Source: Kordiimonadaceae bacterium (GTDB lineage: Bacteria; Pseudomonadota; Alphaproteobacteria; Sphingomonadales; Kordiimonadaceae). Taken from it: a stretch of DNA of 64,000 nt. Where the stretch lies: positions 310,001-374,000 of the forward strand of contig JAEPQB010000003.1 in assembly GCA_017640725.1 (NCBI GenBank). Direction: 5' to 3'. The position numbers and the translations under genes were made by a program. The notes below the pieces were generated by a model. It worked only from the letters and a program-made list of their open reading frames with translations, searched no databases and had not been told where the DNA came from. Positions 21,156 through 31,458 of the stretch are shown piece after piece (position 1 is the first letter of the stretch; each line of letters begins with the position of its first letter).

Positions 21156-22036
21156 TCACTCTGCCCAATTTTGAAATTTGTCGGTTAAAAACTGAACAGC
21201 AAGCCGCACTCTTGCGGGCATATGGCGTCTGTTTGCGTACAATAGCCAGGTGCCGATACCTTTGGTCCAATAAGGTTCCAGCACAGGTATCAATCGCCCG
21301 TCTTCAATAGCGCCTCGGTAACTTGTGCTCGGCATATAAGCGATGCCAAGCCCCGCCAAACAGGCGTGAGTGAGCGAGTCAGCATCATTGGAGCGCCAGC
21401 GGCCACGCACGCGCACATTCATGGGGCCATCCCTCGTATCGAAAAGCCAAAGATCATTATTGGTGATCAGGCAGTTGTGCTGGCGCAAATCTTGTGGGTG
21501 CTCGGGAACACCATGTTTAGCGAGATAGTCCGGGCTAGCTGCGGCCACGATTCTCCGGTTAACGAGTTTGCGTGCGATCAGACTGCTGTCCTGCAAGCGC
21601 CCATATCGAATGGCGAGATCCAAACCTTCTTCAACAAAGTTCGCCACACGGGCGCTAAAGTCCAGATCGATGGAGAGATTGGGGTGCATTTGGGCAAATT
21701 CAGTCAGCAAAGGGGCCACGAACTCAGAGACAAACTTGCCCGCAGCTGAAATTCGCAGCGTACCAGTGAGGCTTATGGTTTCATTAGACACCGCTTCATT
21801 TGCTTCCTCCAGCCCATCAACAAGCCCAGAGCAATGCCGGTAGTAAGTCTCGCCGGCATCGGTCAGGCGAACTTGGCGGGTCGTTCTGACAAACAGCGCA
21901 ATACCAAGAGATTGCTCCAAAGCCGCTATTCGCCGGCTAACGTGAGCGGTGGAAACACCCAATCGCCGGGCAGCTGCCGAAAAACCCTGAGATTCCGCAA
22001 CTGCAACAAATTCAGTAATGCCCTCAAATTTATCCA
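21156..22036 (-). CDS. LysR family transcriptional regulator
   Basis: N-terminal HTH FVAVAESQGFSAAARRLGVSTAHVSRRIAALEQSLG; start MDKFEGITEF preferred over the track start. Confidence 0.92.
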
Positions 22037-22038
22037 TT

Positions 22039-22065
22039 ATTACACCTGAGTAATAGTTAATTAAC
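22039..22065. promoter_or_regulatory. Candidate LysR operator in the divergent intergenic region
   Basis: ATTAC-N6-GTAAT (22039-22054, T-N11-A) plus palindrome GTTAATTAAC (22056-22065). Confidence 0.55.
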
Positions 22066-22134
22066 AAAATAGCCAATTATCAATTTATGGGCAATGGCCT
22101 AGGTATGTCGCAAGCAATTCGAAGGAGACATCCG

Positions 22135-22809
22135 ATGGCAAAAATACTGATCTTACTGTCCAATCACGCGACACTCGGTGACACGGGCGAAGCGAATGGC
22201 ACCTATGCCCCTGAACTCACCCATACGGTTCATGAGTTTGATGCCGCGGGTGTGGCCTATGACCTGGTGTCTATCGAAGGTGGCGCTGCGCCAATTTATG
22301 GCGCTGAAGTTGAGGATGGCATTAATGACGTCATTCTTGCCAATGCCGAATTCCAACAGCAGGTACAAAATACGATAGCGTTCGAAGACATTGATGCCGC
22401 TGACTATTCAGGTGTCTTTTACCCCGGTGGCTACGGTGTGCTTTATGATCTCGCCTTCAATGAGACCGTGGGCTCGGCAGTTGCTGGCCTTTATGAGGCT
22501 GGCGCCCCGGTTGGCGCAGTGTGCCATGGCCCTGCCGGGTTGCTCCCTATCAAGCTGTCTAGCGGCAACAGCATCCTCTCCGGCAAATCGGTGACGGGTT
22601 TCACCCGCGAGGAAGAGATCGATTTTAACACAATCGAACATATCCCGTACCTGCTTGAAGAAAAGCTGGCGCGCGCAGCAGGCAAATACAGCAAAGTTGG
22701 CCCGTGGGGCGAGCATGTCATTTCGGATGAGCGCATTATCACTGGCCAAAACCCGGCTTCAGCTGCCGGTGTTGGGCGCGCCATCATCCAACAAATTCAA
22801 TCTGCTTAA
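22135..22809 (+). CDS. DJ-1/PfpI-like type 1 glutamine amidotransferase domain protein
   Basis: VGAVCHGPAGLL nucleophile-elbow motif; SD AAGGAGA before ATG 22135. Confidence 0.88.
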   Translation: MAKILILLSNHATLGDTGEANGTYAPELTHTVHEFDAAGVAYDLVSIEGGAAPIYGAEVEDGINDVILANAEFQQQVQNTIAFEDIDAADYSGVFYPGGYGVLYDLAFNETVGSAVAGLYEAGAPVGAVCHGPAGLLPIKLSSGNSILSGKSVTGFTREEEIDFNTIEHIPYLLEEKLARAAGKYSKVGPWGEHVISDERIITGQNPASAAGVGRAIIQQIQSA

Positions 22810-22828
22810 TTCGAGAGGAAAAAGACAC

Positions 22829-23872
22829 ATGTTACGCTACAAAATGCTTGGCCAGTCTGGCCTTCGAGTTTCAGAAATCTGCTTGGGAACCATGAGCTTT
22901 GGTCAGGACTGGCCGTTTGGCGCTGATGAGGCAACCAGCCACAAGGTGCTGGACGCCTATGCAGAAGATGGCGGCAATTTTCTGGACACGGCAAACAAGT
23001 ATCACAACGGTGAAACAGAAGAATATTTGGGCAACTGGATGGCAGCCAATCAGCGTGACCGCATGGTTGTCGCGACCAAATATTCGCTCGCGATGGACCA
23101 CACGGACCCGAATGCCGCCGGTAACCAGCGCAAAAACATGATGCAGTCTGTCGAAGCTAGCCTGCGCCGCATGAAAACTGACTATATCGACCTCTTGTGG
23201 GTGCATGCTTACGACGATGATACACCTATCGAAGAAACGATGCGTGGTTTGGATGACCTGGTTCGTATGGGCAAGGTGCATTATGTGGGCATCAGTGACA
23301 CGCCTGCCTGGATTGCCAGCAAAGCCAATACACTTGCTGACCTGCGTGGCTGGAGCCAGTTTATTGGCATGCAGTGTGAGTATAGCCTGCTGGAGCGCAC
23401 GCCAGAGCGCGACCTGATACCAATGTCACAGCATTTTGGAATGAGCGTTACAGCCTGGGCCCCGCTAGCTGGTGGTGTTCTGTCCGGCAAATATACGCGC
23501 GGTGGCAATAACGACAGTCTGCGTGTTAATGGCAATGACGAAAAACAGCGCACATCGGCTGCCAACCTTGCGATTGCTCAAAAAGTAGATGCAATAGCTG
23601 ACGAATTGGGCGCAACATCCGCGCAAGTAGCAACCGCATGGGTTATGGCGCAGGGCTATCACATGATACCGATTGTAGGTGCACGCAAGCCTGAACAAAT
23701 CATTGATGTGATCGGGGCTTCGCAGGTGCAGCTGACCGAGGACCACCTGCAGTTACTCAGCAAGGCTTCACAAATTGAGCTAGGGTTCCCGCATGATTTT
23801 CTGGCCAGTGAACATATTTTGGATATGGGCAAAGGCGAAATCAGAACACAGGTTGACCCGCGTCCGCGCTAG
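22829..23872 (+). CDS. Aldo/keto reductase
   Basis: MLRYKMLGQSGLRVSEICLGTMSFG...DLLWVHAYDDDTPIEETM; start revised to 22829. Confidence 0.95.
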   Translation: MLRYKMLGQSGLRVSEICLGTMSFGQDWPFGADEATSHKVLDAYAEDGGNFLDTANKYHNGETEEYLGNWMAANQRDRMVVATKYSLAMDHTDPNAAGNQRKNMMQSVEASLRRMKTDYIDLLWVHAYDDDTPIEETMRGLDDLVRMGKVHYVGISDTPAWIASKANTLADLRGWSQFIGMQCEYSLLERTPERDLIPMSQHFGMSVTAWAPLAGGVLSGKYTRGGNNDSLRVNGNDEKQRTSAANLAIAQKVDAIADELGATSAQVATAWVMAQGYHMIPIVGARKPEQIIDVIGASQVQLTEDHLQLLSKASQIELGFPHDFLASEHILDMGKGEIRTQVDPRPR

Positions 23873-23885
23873 CCACCAGAGCAAA

Positions 23886-24476
23886 TCAGGGGTTGTTCAG
23901 CAGCTCCTGAACTTTGTTGCGCAGTGGCGGCAGAAGTTCGTCTTCAAACCAAGGGTTTTTCTTTAGCCAAATGTTGTTGCGCGGGCTCGGATGAGGCAAC
24001 ACCAGTTTGCTGGGCCAGTGGTCCCGCCAGTTTTTTACGGTTTCGGTTAGGGTTTGCCGCTTTGCGCCGGGAACATGCCAATCAATGGCATACTGACCGA
24101 TAACAACCGTCAGCTCTATTTGGCTCATTTGCTCGAGCAGTGAGCTGTGCCATGTGCTCGCGCACTCTTTGCGTGGTGGCAAGTCGCCGGACTTGCCCGT
24201 ACCTGGGTAGCAAAAACCCATCGGCACAATTGCGATCTTGTCTGGGTCATAGAACACAGATTTATCCACGCCGAGCCATTGCCGCAGGCGGTCGCCGCTT
24301 GGGTCATCAAATGGAATACCACTTTCATGCACACGGCGACCAGGCGCCTGGCCCGCGATCAGGATTTTTGCCTTTTGAGACACCTGCAGAACAGGGCGAG
24401 TGCCATGCGGCAGTTTGTCTGCACAAATTGTGCACGAGTGGATATCACCAACAAGGTTCTTAAAGTTTTCAGCCAT
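23886..24476 (-). CDS. Uracil-DNA glycosylase family protein
   Basis: ILIAGQAPGRRVHESGIPFDDPSGDRL and LPHPSPRN motifs. Confidence 0.85.
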   Translation of the reverse strand: MAENFKNLVGDIHSCTICADKLPHGTRPVLQVSQKAKILIAGQAPGRRVHESGIPFDDPSGDRLRQWLGVDKSVFYDPDKIAIVPMGFCYPGTGKSGDLPPRKECASTWHSSLLEQMSQIELTVVIGQYAIDWHVPGAKRQTLTETVKNWRDHWPSKLVLPHPSPRNNIWLKKNPWFEDELLPPLRNKVQELLNNP

Positions 24477-24647
24477 TTGGACAAACTTGCATGGCCGGCA
24501 GGCGGTAGCAATTCACGGTATGTTTATGCCAATGCCGGATCATGCAGGTTTTGGGGCGACTGATGCCAGGCATTGAGCGACTCTCCCTAGATTGAATTTC
24601 ATGAGCCAATGTTTCGGTATAGTGCGCTGCTCAATAAGGAAAAACCG

Positions 24648-25613
24648 ATGTCAATAAAACGCTCTTCACTCACACTGGTTCTCATTTTATCAGCGGCTTG
24701 CACTCAAGTGACTGCCAGTGAGGTCTCCGGCGGCGAAATGCGCTTAATGTATGCCTCTGAGCGCACAAGAGCGACCTTGTCGATCGTGAGCGCACGCGCT
24801 GATGGCTCTGATTTGCGCGAACATGTTCCTGTGGCTGTAGCCCGGCGCGGTGAATATGAACCCAGCGTTTCGCCCGATGGCAAATTCATCGCCTTCACCA
24901 CCTATCGCTATAGCGGATGGAAAATTGCTATCAGCGATACGAATGGCCGCAATGTGCGCAGGCTTACGGCGGACCCACAATATGTTTACGACGCCAGTTG
25001 GTCTCCAGACGGAGCGCAGTTGGTGTACAGGCGCATTGTAAACCATGGCGGCGCGTATTTCCGAGGCAATGGCGATATTTTCCTGATCAATGTGGACGGC
25101 ACCGGAAATCGTAACATCACGAATGACGACACTGAGCATGCCCGCAATCCGTCATTCGCCCCGGAAGGGCAATCGATTGTGTATGATGCGTTTGTGGGAG
25201 AACAGTTGTTCATCGTCACCGTAAAGGCTGACGGAAGTGCTAAAGCGCGCATCGAAATTGGCCAGAGCCACGCCTTTGCCCCAAGCTGGTCACCAGACGG
25301 CCAGTGGATTGCCCATCTGCGGCAGGCTGAAGACGAATACACTGATCTTTGGGTTATGAGGCCGGATGGTTCCGGCGCTCGCAACCTCACACAGAGTCGC
25401 GCGAAAGGCTATGCGCCAATTGGCGACAGAATTCAGCATTGGCAATATGGAACCAGTTGGTCGCCAGATGGCCAATTTATTGCTTTTACGGCGGACTATG
25501 AGGAAGAGGGCAATGTGGATATCTATTCGGTGAAAAGTGACGGTGGACCTGTTACGAGATTAACAAGTACAAAAGGGGCTGATACGCATCCTCACTGGTA
25601 TCGAGCCCCTTAA
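24648..25613 (+). CDS. TolB-like beta-propeller (PD40 repeat) exported protein
   Basis: Repeated SWSPDGQ(W/F)IA motifs; signal peptide from MSIKRSS. Confidence 0.85.
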   Translation: MSIKRSSLTLVLILSAACTQVTASEVSGGEMRLMYASERTRATLSIVSARADGSDLREHVPVAVARRGEYEPSVSPDGKFIAFTTYRYSGWKIAISDTNGRNVRRLTADPQYVYDASWSPDGAQLVYRRIVNHGGAYFRGNGDIFLINVDGTGNRNITNDDTEHARNPSFAPEGQSIVYDAFVGEQLFIVTVKADGSAKARIEIGQSHAFAPSWSPDGQWIAHLRQAEDEYTDLWVMRPDGSGARNLTQSRAKGYAPIGDRIQHWQYGTSWSPDGQFIAFTADYEEEGNVDIYSVKSDGGPVTRLTSTKGADTHPHWYRAP

Positions 25614-25640
25614 GTAACACATCAACTAACAATCAATAAC

Positions 25641-26201
25641 CTACAGTTTTGTATAGGTTATTGTGAAATTCGGTTGCCAACTTTTCCCGCCGTCATCAGA
25701 CTTGTGAATAACCATTTTTCTCGTGTCTCCGGTCAGGTCAATTGCGATCTGGAAGGCCCGAGAAGTGGTTTCGTTGATGGGGAAAAACGTACCGGATTTC
25801 AGGTTTGTAACAACGAGCTTGTTGTCTTCAATGGTGCCTTCGTAAAGGTCTACAATGCCCCAATAATCGTCAATCGCTATCAGTCGGTACACGTCCCGAT
25901 ACTGATCATATCCAAAGATGGTTTCCAGATGAAAACCGGGCTGGTCTGTATCAAGCGGGGTTTCAACCAGCATCATACCTTTTTGGCGGAGGGTAAATTC
26001 TGACCGTGCGGGCGGGCTTTTTTGCCAGGTTTTCCCGTTGTCTGGCGAATAATCGGTGACCATTTGCCAAGTGCCCAACATGTCTTTCAACTGCTCCATT
26101 GCAGCAAGAGGTTCTTTTGACGGTCCAGGTACATTTTCCTGTCCATGGGCCGCTACCGACCACGGACTGAGAAGTAACACTAATAGCAGTAGTTTTTTCA
26201 T
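25641..26201 (-). CDS. Exported hypothetical protein (DUF1579-like)
   Basis: Signal peptide MKKLLLLVLLLSPWSVAAHG; start revised from 26552, which would overlap the opposite gene. Confidence 0.6.
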   Translation of the reverse strand: MKKLLLLVLLLSPWSVAAHGQENVPGPSKEPLAAMEQLKDMLGTWQMVTDYSPDNGKTWQKSPPARSEFTLRQKGMMLVETPLDTDQPGFHLETIFGYDQYRDVYRLIAIDDYWGIVDLYEGTIEDNKLVVTNLKSGTFFPINETTSRAFQIAIDLTGDTRKMVIHKSDDGGKSWQPNFTITYTKL

Positions 26202-26358
26202 CGCTGTTTCCCTGTGTTTTTGTGCGCGCACTATTGGGGGTGCATGCCGGCGGGTCAAACCAAGGTTTTGACATATTGCCCAACGACCCTTGATCAGGGA
26301 CGAAACCCTTGCAGTTTCTCCCAGCGTGCTTACGTCAAAAAGAAAGCGAGGAGAAACT

Positions 26359-27171
26359 ATGACAATAGGATTGGCGCTTGGCGGTGGTGCGGGGCTTGGA
26401 TGGGCCCATATCGGTGTGATCAATGTGTTGCAGGAAGAAGACATACCCATTGATGTCGTGTCAGGTACCAGCATTGGCTCAATTGTTGGTGCTTGCGTGG
26501 CTGCAGATATCATTGATGAACTTGAGACTATTGCGCGCGAGGTGACACTCAAGGAAATGTTGTCGATGGGGGAATTCGGGTTTTCGCAAGGGAGCCTAAT
26601 CGGCGGTGGGCGGATTGAACGCAGGCTGCGTGATCATTTTGGCACCGCAACGATTGAAGAGCTTCAACTGCCCTTTGCCGCTGTGGCGGCCGACCTTTAC
26701 TCTGGTGAGCGCATAGTTCTGGATGCAGGGGATGTTGTTACCGCGTTACGCGCATCATCGGCTATTCCCGGCATGTTGCCGCCAGTGGAAACCCAGCACC
26801 TTTTGTTGGTTGATGGTGGTATTGTTGACCCGGTGCCAGTAGCTGCTGCACGGGAGCTGGGCGCTGACAAGATAATCGCAGTGGATTTGCAAGGCGACTA
26901 TGAGGGTCGTTCAAGACGCTTGGGCTTCGACCCTATAAACGGCAAACCCGCGATGGCGGCGCTAAAGACCGCTCGGGCAGGGTGGTCCCTTGCCCTCAAG
27001 TCACTCAGTCAGGCTAATTTGGCGGCGGACCGTCCTGACGTAACCATTGTGCCCAGGATTGGGCATATCGATATGGCTGACTTTACGCAGGCAGACGAAC
27101 TCATCGCCTTAGGCAAAAAAGCAACTTACGACATGCTGACAGAAATCGAATGCATGCTGCAAAGAGATTAA
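26359..27171 (+). CDS. Patatin-like phospholipase
   Basis: GLALGGGAGLGWAHIGV, SGTSIGSIVGA, DGGIVDPVP. Confidence 0.93.
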   Translation: MTIGLALGGGAGLGWAHIGVINVLQEEDIPIDVVSGTSIGSIVGACVAADIIDELETIAREVTLKEMLSMGEFGFSQGSLIGGGRIERRLRDHFGTATIEELQLPFAAVAADLYSGERIVLDAGDVVTALRASSAIPGMLPPVETQHLLLVDGGIVDPVPVAAARELGADKIIAVDLQGDYEGRSRRLGFDPINGKPAMAALKTARAGWSLALKSLSQANLAADRPDVTIVPRIGHIDMADFTQADELIALGKKATYDMLTEIECMLQRD

Positions 27172-27249
27172 GCGCCTGCCATATTCCTGTCTCATTTACA
27201 CAGTTACCATCCAGCCGCGAGGTTAACTCTGTGCTTGTTGAGGAATATT

Positions 27250-27789
27250 ATGAAGTTTCAAAGTATTGCAGCATTGGCTGCACCATTTGCTCTTTTGTTT
27301 TCGGGGTCTGCCTTCGCGCAGGATGCCAGTGAAGAAGACAAACACTTCCAAGGTGTATATGGCGGTATAACCGCTGGCTACGGTGACTTTAGCAGCGGCG
27401 GGGACGGCGCGAACGTCGATTTTTTCTTGGGAGGCCGGTTGCAATCCGATAACGGGTTGGTTTACGGCATCGAAGGTGTCCTGGGAATATCAGACTCAGA
27501 GTCTCGAGAGCCATTCCTGGACCTTTTTGACGGCTACAACAGCGTGATCGGCAAAATTGGCTACACCCCCGATAACCGCGTTATGTGGTATGGCGGCGTA
27601 GGGTATACATCGGTCGACGTGGTAAATGAGCTTGTTAATTTGGATCGCGCGGACGGCGTCGTGTTTGAAGCTGGTGTTGAATATATGCCCAGCAGCTGGT
27701 TTGGATTGCGCTTGCGCGGACAGTATCACACCGCCAGCAATGAAGCCGATATAACTAACGTCGGCGCTGGTCTGTTTTTCAGCTTCTAG
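27250..27789 (+). CDS. Outer-membrane beta-barrel protein
   Basis: Signal peptide; alternating Gly/aromatic barrel pattern; C-terminal GLFFSF. Confidence 0.75.
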   Translation: MKFQSIAALAAPFALLFSGSAFAQDASEEDKHFQGVYGGITAGYGDFSSGGDGANVDFFLGGRLQSDNGLVYGIEGVLGISDSESREPFLDLFDGYNSVIGKIGYTPDNRVMWYGGVGYTSVDVVNELVNLDRADGVVFEAGVEYMPSSWFGLRLRGQYHTASNEADITNVGAGLFFSF

Positions 27790-27803
27790 GCTTTAGCCCA
27801 GCG

Positions 27804-28943
27804 TCAGCTCGCCTTGAGCTGGCGCTGGATAACAATGCGTTGAATGTCCGAAGTGCCTTCATAAATCTGGCACACTTTTACGTCCCTGTAGATGCGCTCC
27901 ACCGGATACTCAGACAGATAGCCATATCCGCCCAATACCTGGATTGCGGCGGAACATATTTTTTCCGCTGTTTCACTGGCGAATAGTTTTGCCATGCAGG
28001 CTTCCTGCAGGCAGGGCTGCCCGGCGTCCTTCTTGGACGCTGCATCGAGCACCATCAGCTCAGCCGCTTTCAGTTCGGTTGCCATGTCGGCCAGACGGAA
28101 ACCAACGGCCTGATGGTCAATGATGGCCTGGCCAAACGTCTCACGCTCTTTTGCGTACGAAAGCGCATATTCATAGGCGGCTTTTGCCATACCAACAGAC
28201 TGCGCCGCGATACCAATGCGGCCTGTTTCCAGGTTCGAAAGTGCGATTTTGTAGCCTTCGCCTTCGGCGCCCAACAAGCATTCGGTTGGCACTTCCATGT
28301 CCTCAAAAACAATCTGGCACGTATCAGAGGATTTTTGGCCAAGCTTGTGTTCAACGCTCGCGACGGTGTAGCCGGGTGTGTCGGTTGGCACCAAAAACGC
28401 CGAAAGGCCTTTTTTGCCAGCGTCCGGGTCGGTGACAGCAAAGACAATCGCCACGCCCGCAATCTTCCCAGATGTGATGAACTGCTTGGTGCCATTGAGC
28501 TTCCAGCCGCTATTAGTACGCGCCGCGCGAGTTTTTAATTGCGACGCGTCAGAACCGGCTTGTGGCTCTGTCAGGCAAAAAGCGCCAATCATGTCACCGC
28601 GCGCAAGCGGTTTCAGGAACTGTTCTTTCTGCACCTCTGTGCCGTTGGCAAGAATAGCGGCGCAAACCGGTGCGTTGTTCACGCTCATGAGCGTGGACAG
28701 GCCGCCATCGCCGCCGGCTATTTCAATCAGCGCCAAAGCGTATGACATATAGTCTGTGGCGGCACCGTCCCATTCCTCGGGAACCGTCATACCCATCAAA
28801 CCGAGCGCGCCCATTTGGCGCAAGAAGTCCATGGGGACTTCGCCCGCTTTTTCCCAGTCAGCGGCGCGCGGCGCAATCTCGTCGCGAGCAAAAGCTCGCG
28901 CCATATCTTGAACCATCCGTTGTTCTTCGCTGAGCATGACCAT
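27804..28943 (-). CDS. Acyl-CoA dehydrogenase
   Basis: CLTEPQAGSDASQLKT, QVLGGYGYLSEYPVERIYRDVKV, IYEGTSDIQRIVI. Confidence 0.96.
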   Translation of the reverse strand: MVMLSEEQRMVQDMARAFARDEIAPRAADWEKAGEVPMDFLRQMGALGLMGMTVPEEWDGAATDYMSYALALIEIAGGDGGLSTLMSVNNAPVCAAILANGTEVQKEQFLKPLARGDMIGAFCLTEPQAGSDASQLKTRAARTNSGWKLNGTKQFITSGKIAGVAIVFAVTDPDAGKKGLSAFLVPTDTPGYTVASVEHKLGQKSSDTCQIVFEDMEVPTECLLGAEGEGYKIALSNLETGRIGIAAQSVGMAKAAYEYALSYAKERETFGQAIIDHQAVGFRLADMATELKAAELMVLDAASKKDAGQPCLQEACMAKLFASETAEKICSAAIQVLGGYGYLSEYPVERIYRDVKVCQIYEGTSDIQRIVIQRQLKAS

Positions 28944-28958
28944 TCTCCGGGTTTTGTT

Positions 28959-30140
28959 TTAGGCGATTTCGATCGCGAGGGCTGTCGCTTCGCCGCCACC
29001 GATGCAAAGGCTTGCAACACCTTTGGAAAGTCCGCGTTTCTTGAGCGCGTTAATCAGCGTCACACAAATGCGAGTGCCGGACGCTCCAATTGGGTGCCCC
29101 AACGCACATGCGCCTCCGTTGACATTAACTTTGTCATGGCTGATGCCAAGTTCTTGCATCGCAGCCATTGGCACCACGGCAAAAGCTTCGTTAATTTCAA
29201 ACAGGTCAACGTCTTCCATGGTCCAACCCGCTTTCTCAACCACCTTTTTCATGGCAGTAACAGGCGCGGTTGTGAACCACTCTGGCTCGTGGGCGTGGCT
29301 TGCGTGCGCAACTACTGTTGCCAGTGGCGCAAGGTCGCGTTTCTGTGCTTCTGCATCTGACATCATCACAACTGCTGCGGCACCGTCTGAGATGGAGCTG
29401 GCGTTGGCTGCAGTTACCGTGCCGTCTTTTTTGAAAGCGGGGCGAAGGCCAGGGATCTTGTCCAGGCGGGCTTTCATGGGTTGTTCGTCCTGTGCCACCT
29501 CAACGTCGCCGCGACGGGATTTTACCAGTACTGGTGTCACTTCACCTTCAAAGCTGCCGTCCTCAATCGCACGCTGCGCCCGCTTCAATGACTCGATTGC
29601 GTAGGCGTCTTGTGCTTCGCGGCTAAATTGGTACCGCTCAGCACACAGTTCGGCAAAGTTGCCCATTGGGCCGCCTTCATAGGCATCTGTCAAACCATCA
29701 AACGCCATATGATCCACGAGTTGGCCGTTGCCAAACTTAATGCCTGTGCGGGCTGTTGGCATCATGTGCGGTGCTTGGGACATGCTTTCCATGCCGCCTG
29801 CAACAACAACGTCTGTGGAGCCAGCTTTAATGCTGTCATGGGCAAGCATCATGGATTTCATGCCAGAGCCACAAACTTTGTTAACTGTCACAGCGCCAGT
29901 GCCGTCAGGAATGCCGGCTTTTTTGCTGGCTTGGCGGGCAGGGGCCTGCCCTTGGCCGGCCGGCAGTACACAGCCCATGATGGTTTCATCAATTGTGTCG
30001 CCATCAACACCAGCGTTATTCATGGCAGCGGTGATTGCAGTGGCGCCCAGGTCTGATGCTGGTACAGATGAGATGTCACCCAAAAGGCCACCCATTGGCG
30101 TTCTGGCCATACCCACAATGACGATTTTTTCCTGAGACAT
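28959..30140 (-). CDS. Thiolase (acetyl-CoA C-acyltransferase)
   Basis: VCGSGMKSMM, GGACALGHPIGASGTRI, CIGGGEATA. Confidence 0.95.
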   Translation of the reverse strand: MSQEKIVIVGMARTPMGGLLGDISSVPASDLGATAITAAMNNAGVDGDTIDETIMGCVLPAGQGQAPARQASKKAGIPDGTGAVTVNKVCGSGMKSMMLAHDSIKAGSTDVVVAGGMESMSQAPHMMPTARTGIKFGNGQLVDHMAFDGLTDAYEGGPMGNFAELCAERYQFSREAQDAYAIESLKRAQRAIEDGSFEGEVTPVLVKSRRGDVEVAQDEQPMKARLDKIPGLRPAFKKDGTVTAANASSISDGAAAVVMMSDAEAQKRDLAPLATVVAHASHAHEPEWFTTAPVTAMKKVVEKAGWTMEDVDLFEINEAFAVVPMAAMQELGISHDKVNVNGGACALGHPIGASGTRICVTLINALKKRGLSKGVASLCIGGGEATALAIEIA

Positions 30141-30307
30141 AAATCTCTCCTACTGAAGAAGAGCGCTGGGGAATGCGCCCGGACCGGCCCTCGAAACAGG
30201 GCATAATAATTTGCCGGGACAATGGCCAAAATGCCGCAGTTTCGCAAGTGATAATTGTTTGACCGAACGTGAAGGAACTCTATAACGGAGCGCGGAAGGA
30301 AAATACG

Positions 30308-30475
30308 ATGGAAAAGAAACCGACAGTAACCGGAATTTTGGTGTTTGTAGGCCTTCTTGGCGGTGTACTGGTTGGCACTTGGTTGCCATTTATCCCAAGC
30401 CTGGAAGCACTGGGTGGCGGCATCATCGGTGGTCTAGTCGGCTTTGCCATCGACAAGCGGAATAGCCGCGGATAA
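30308..30475 (+). CDS. Small (55 aa) membrane protein
   Basis: SD GGAAGGA; MEKKPTVTGILVFVGLLGGVLVGTWLPFIPSLEALGGGIIGGLVGFAIDKRNSRG. Confidence 0.6.
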   Translation: MEKKPTVTGILVFVGLLGGVLVGTWLPFIPSLEALGGGIIGGLVGFAIDKRNSRG

Positions 30476-30483
30476 CGCCTGCA

Positions 30484-31458
30484 TTATTCCGCAGGAACTA
30501 CTGCTTCTGAAGCCGCTGTGTTTGACGGCTTTTGCGCTTTTTTCCGCTCTAACCAAGCCTGCCGGATCATATCACTTGTCATACGGGACCCGTCGGGCGT
30601 CCAGCCGGGTGGTGCGAGCAAAAACAAGGCTCTGTCTTTCCACGTTTTAGCGGACCAGACGTCTTTGAAGATGCCTACCCATTCATGTGTCGCGACGCGC
30701 AGCGGATTGAAGGTGCCCAAATCTGTCACCAACCCATATCGGCACGCCTCTTCCTTTTCCTCTGGAATGAATGACCCAAACATGCGGTCCCAAACCATCA
30801 GTACGCCTGCATAGTTGGCATCCAAATAGCGGGGGTTATTGGCATGATGAACGCGGTGATGGCTTGGCGTATTGAATAAATATTCAAACCAGCGCGGCAT
30901 TTTGTCGATGGCTTCTGTATGGATCCAGAACTGATAAATGAGGTTCATACCTGAAACAAAAAACACGATTGCAGGTTCGATACCGAGCACGTAGAGCGGC
31001 ATGCTGAATAGAAGACCAGGTGTGAACTTGCCGGTCCATGTCTGTCGCAGGGCTGTCGACAGATTATAGTGCTGGCTCGAATGATGGATAACATGGGCCG
31101 CCCACATCCACCGCATGCGATGCCCCATGCGATGCACCCAATAGTAAGTGAAATCATCGAGGATGAAGGCAAGTACAAACACCCACAATGCAGCGCCCAT
31201 GTCAAAAATAGCAAAATTTTGCCAAACCCAATAGCCAAGTCCAACTGAAAGAGCCGCAGTTAGTGCGCCGGAGATTGTGCTGCCTAGCCCCATGATGAGA
31301 GACGTGAAGGTATCCTTGCCCTCAAAGCGTGACCGGCCAGTTTTCCAGCCGTAAATCATTTCGATTAAAACGAGCAGCACAAATGCAGGCACAGCAAGTT
31401 GAGTTGGGGCCGGTAAATCAAGCATGAGCGTGGTTTGCATCCTTTGCGGTCGTGTCAT
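30484..31458 (-). CDS. Sterol desaturase / fatty acid hydroxylase family protein
   Basis: Histidine motifs HRMGH, HVIHHSSQHYN, HHRVHH. Confidence 0.93.
   Translation of the reverse strand: MTRPQRMQTTLMLDLPAPTQLAVPAFVLLVLIEMIYGWKTGRSRFEGKDTFTSLIMGLGSTISGALTAALSVGLGYWVWQNFAIFDMGAALWVFVLAFILDDFTYYWVHRMGHRMRWMWAAHVIHHSSQHYNLSTALRQTWTGKFTPGLLFSMPLYVLGIEPAIVFFVSGMNLIYQFWIHTEAIDKMPRWFEYLFNTPSHHRVHHANNPRYLDANYAGVLMVWDRMFGSFIPEEKEEACRYGLVTDLGTFNPLRVATHEWVGIFKDVWSAKTWKDRALFLLAPPGWTPDGSRMTSDMIRQAWLERKKAQKPSNTAASEAVVPAE

Noticed and set aside
25641-26552. Full 303-aa ORF as annotated by the track
   Set aside because: N-terminal 117 residues are antisense to the patatin-like gene; a signal peptide starts at MKKLLLL (26201)
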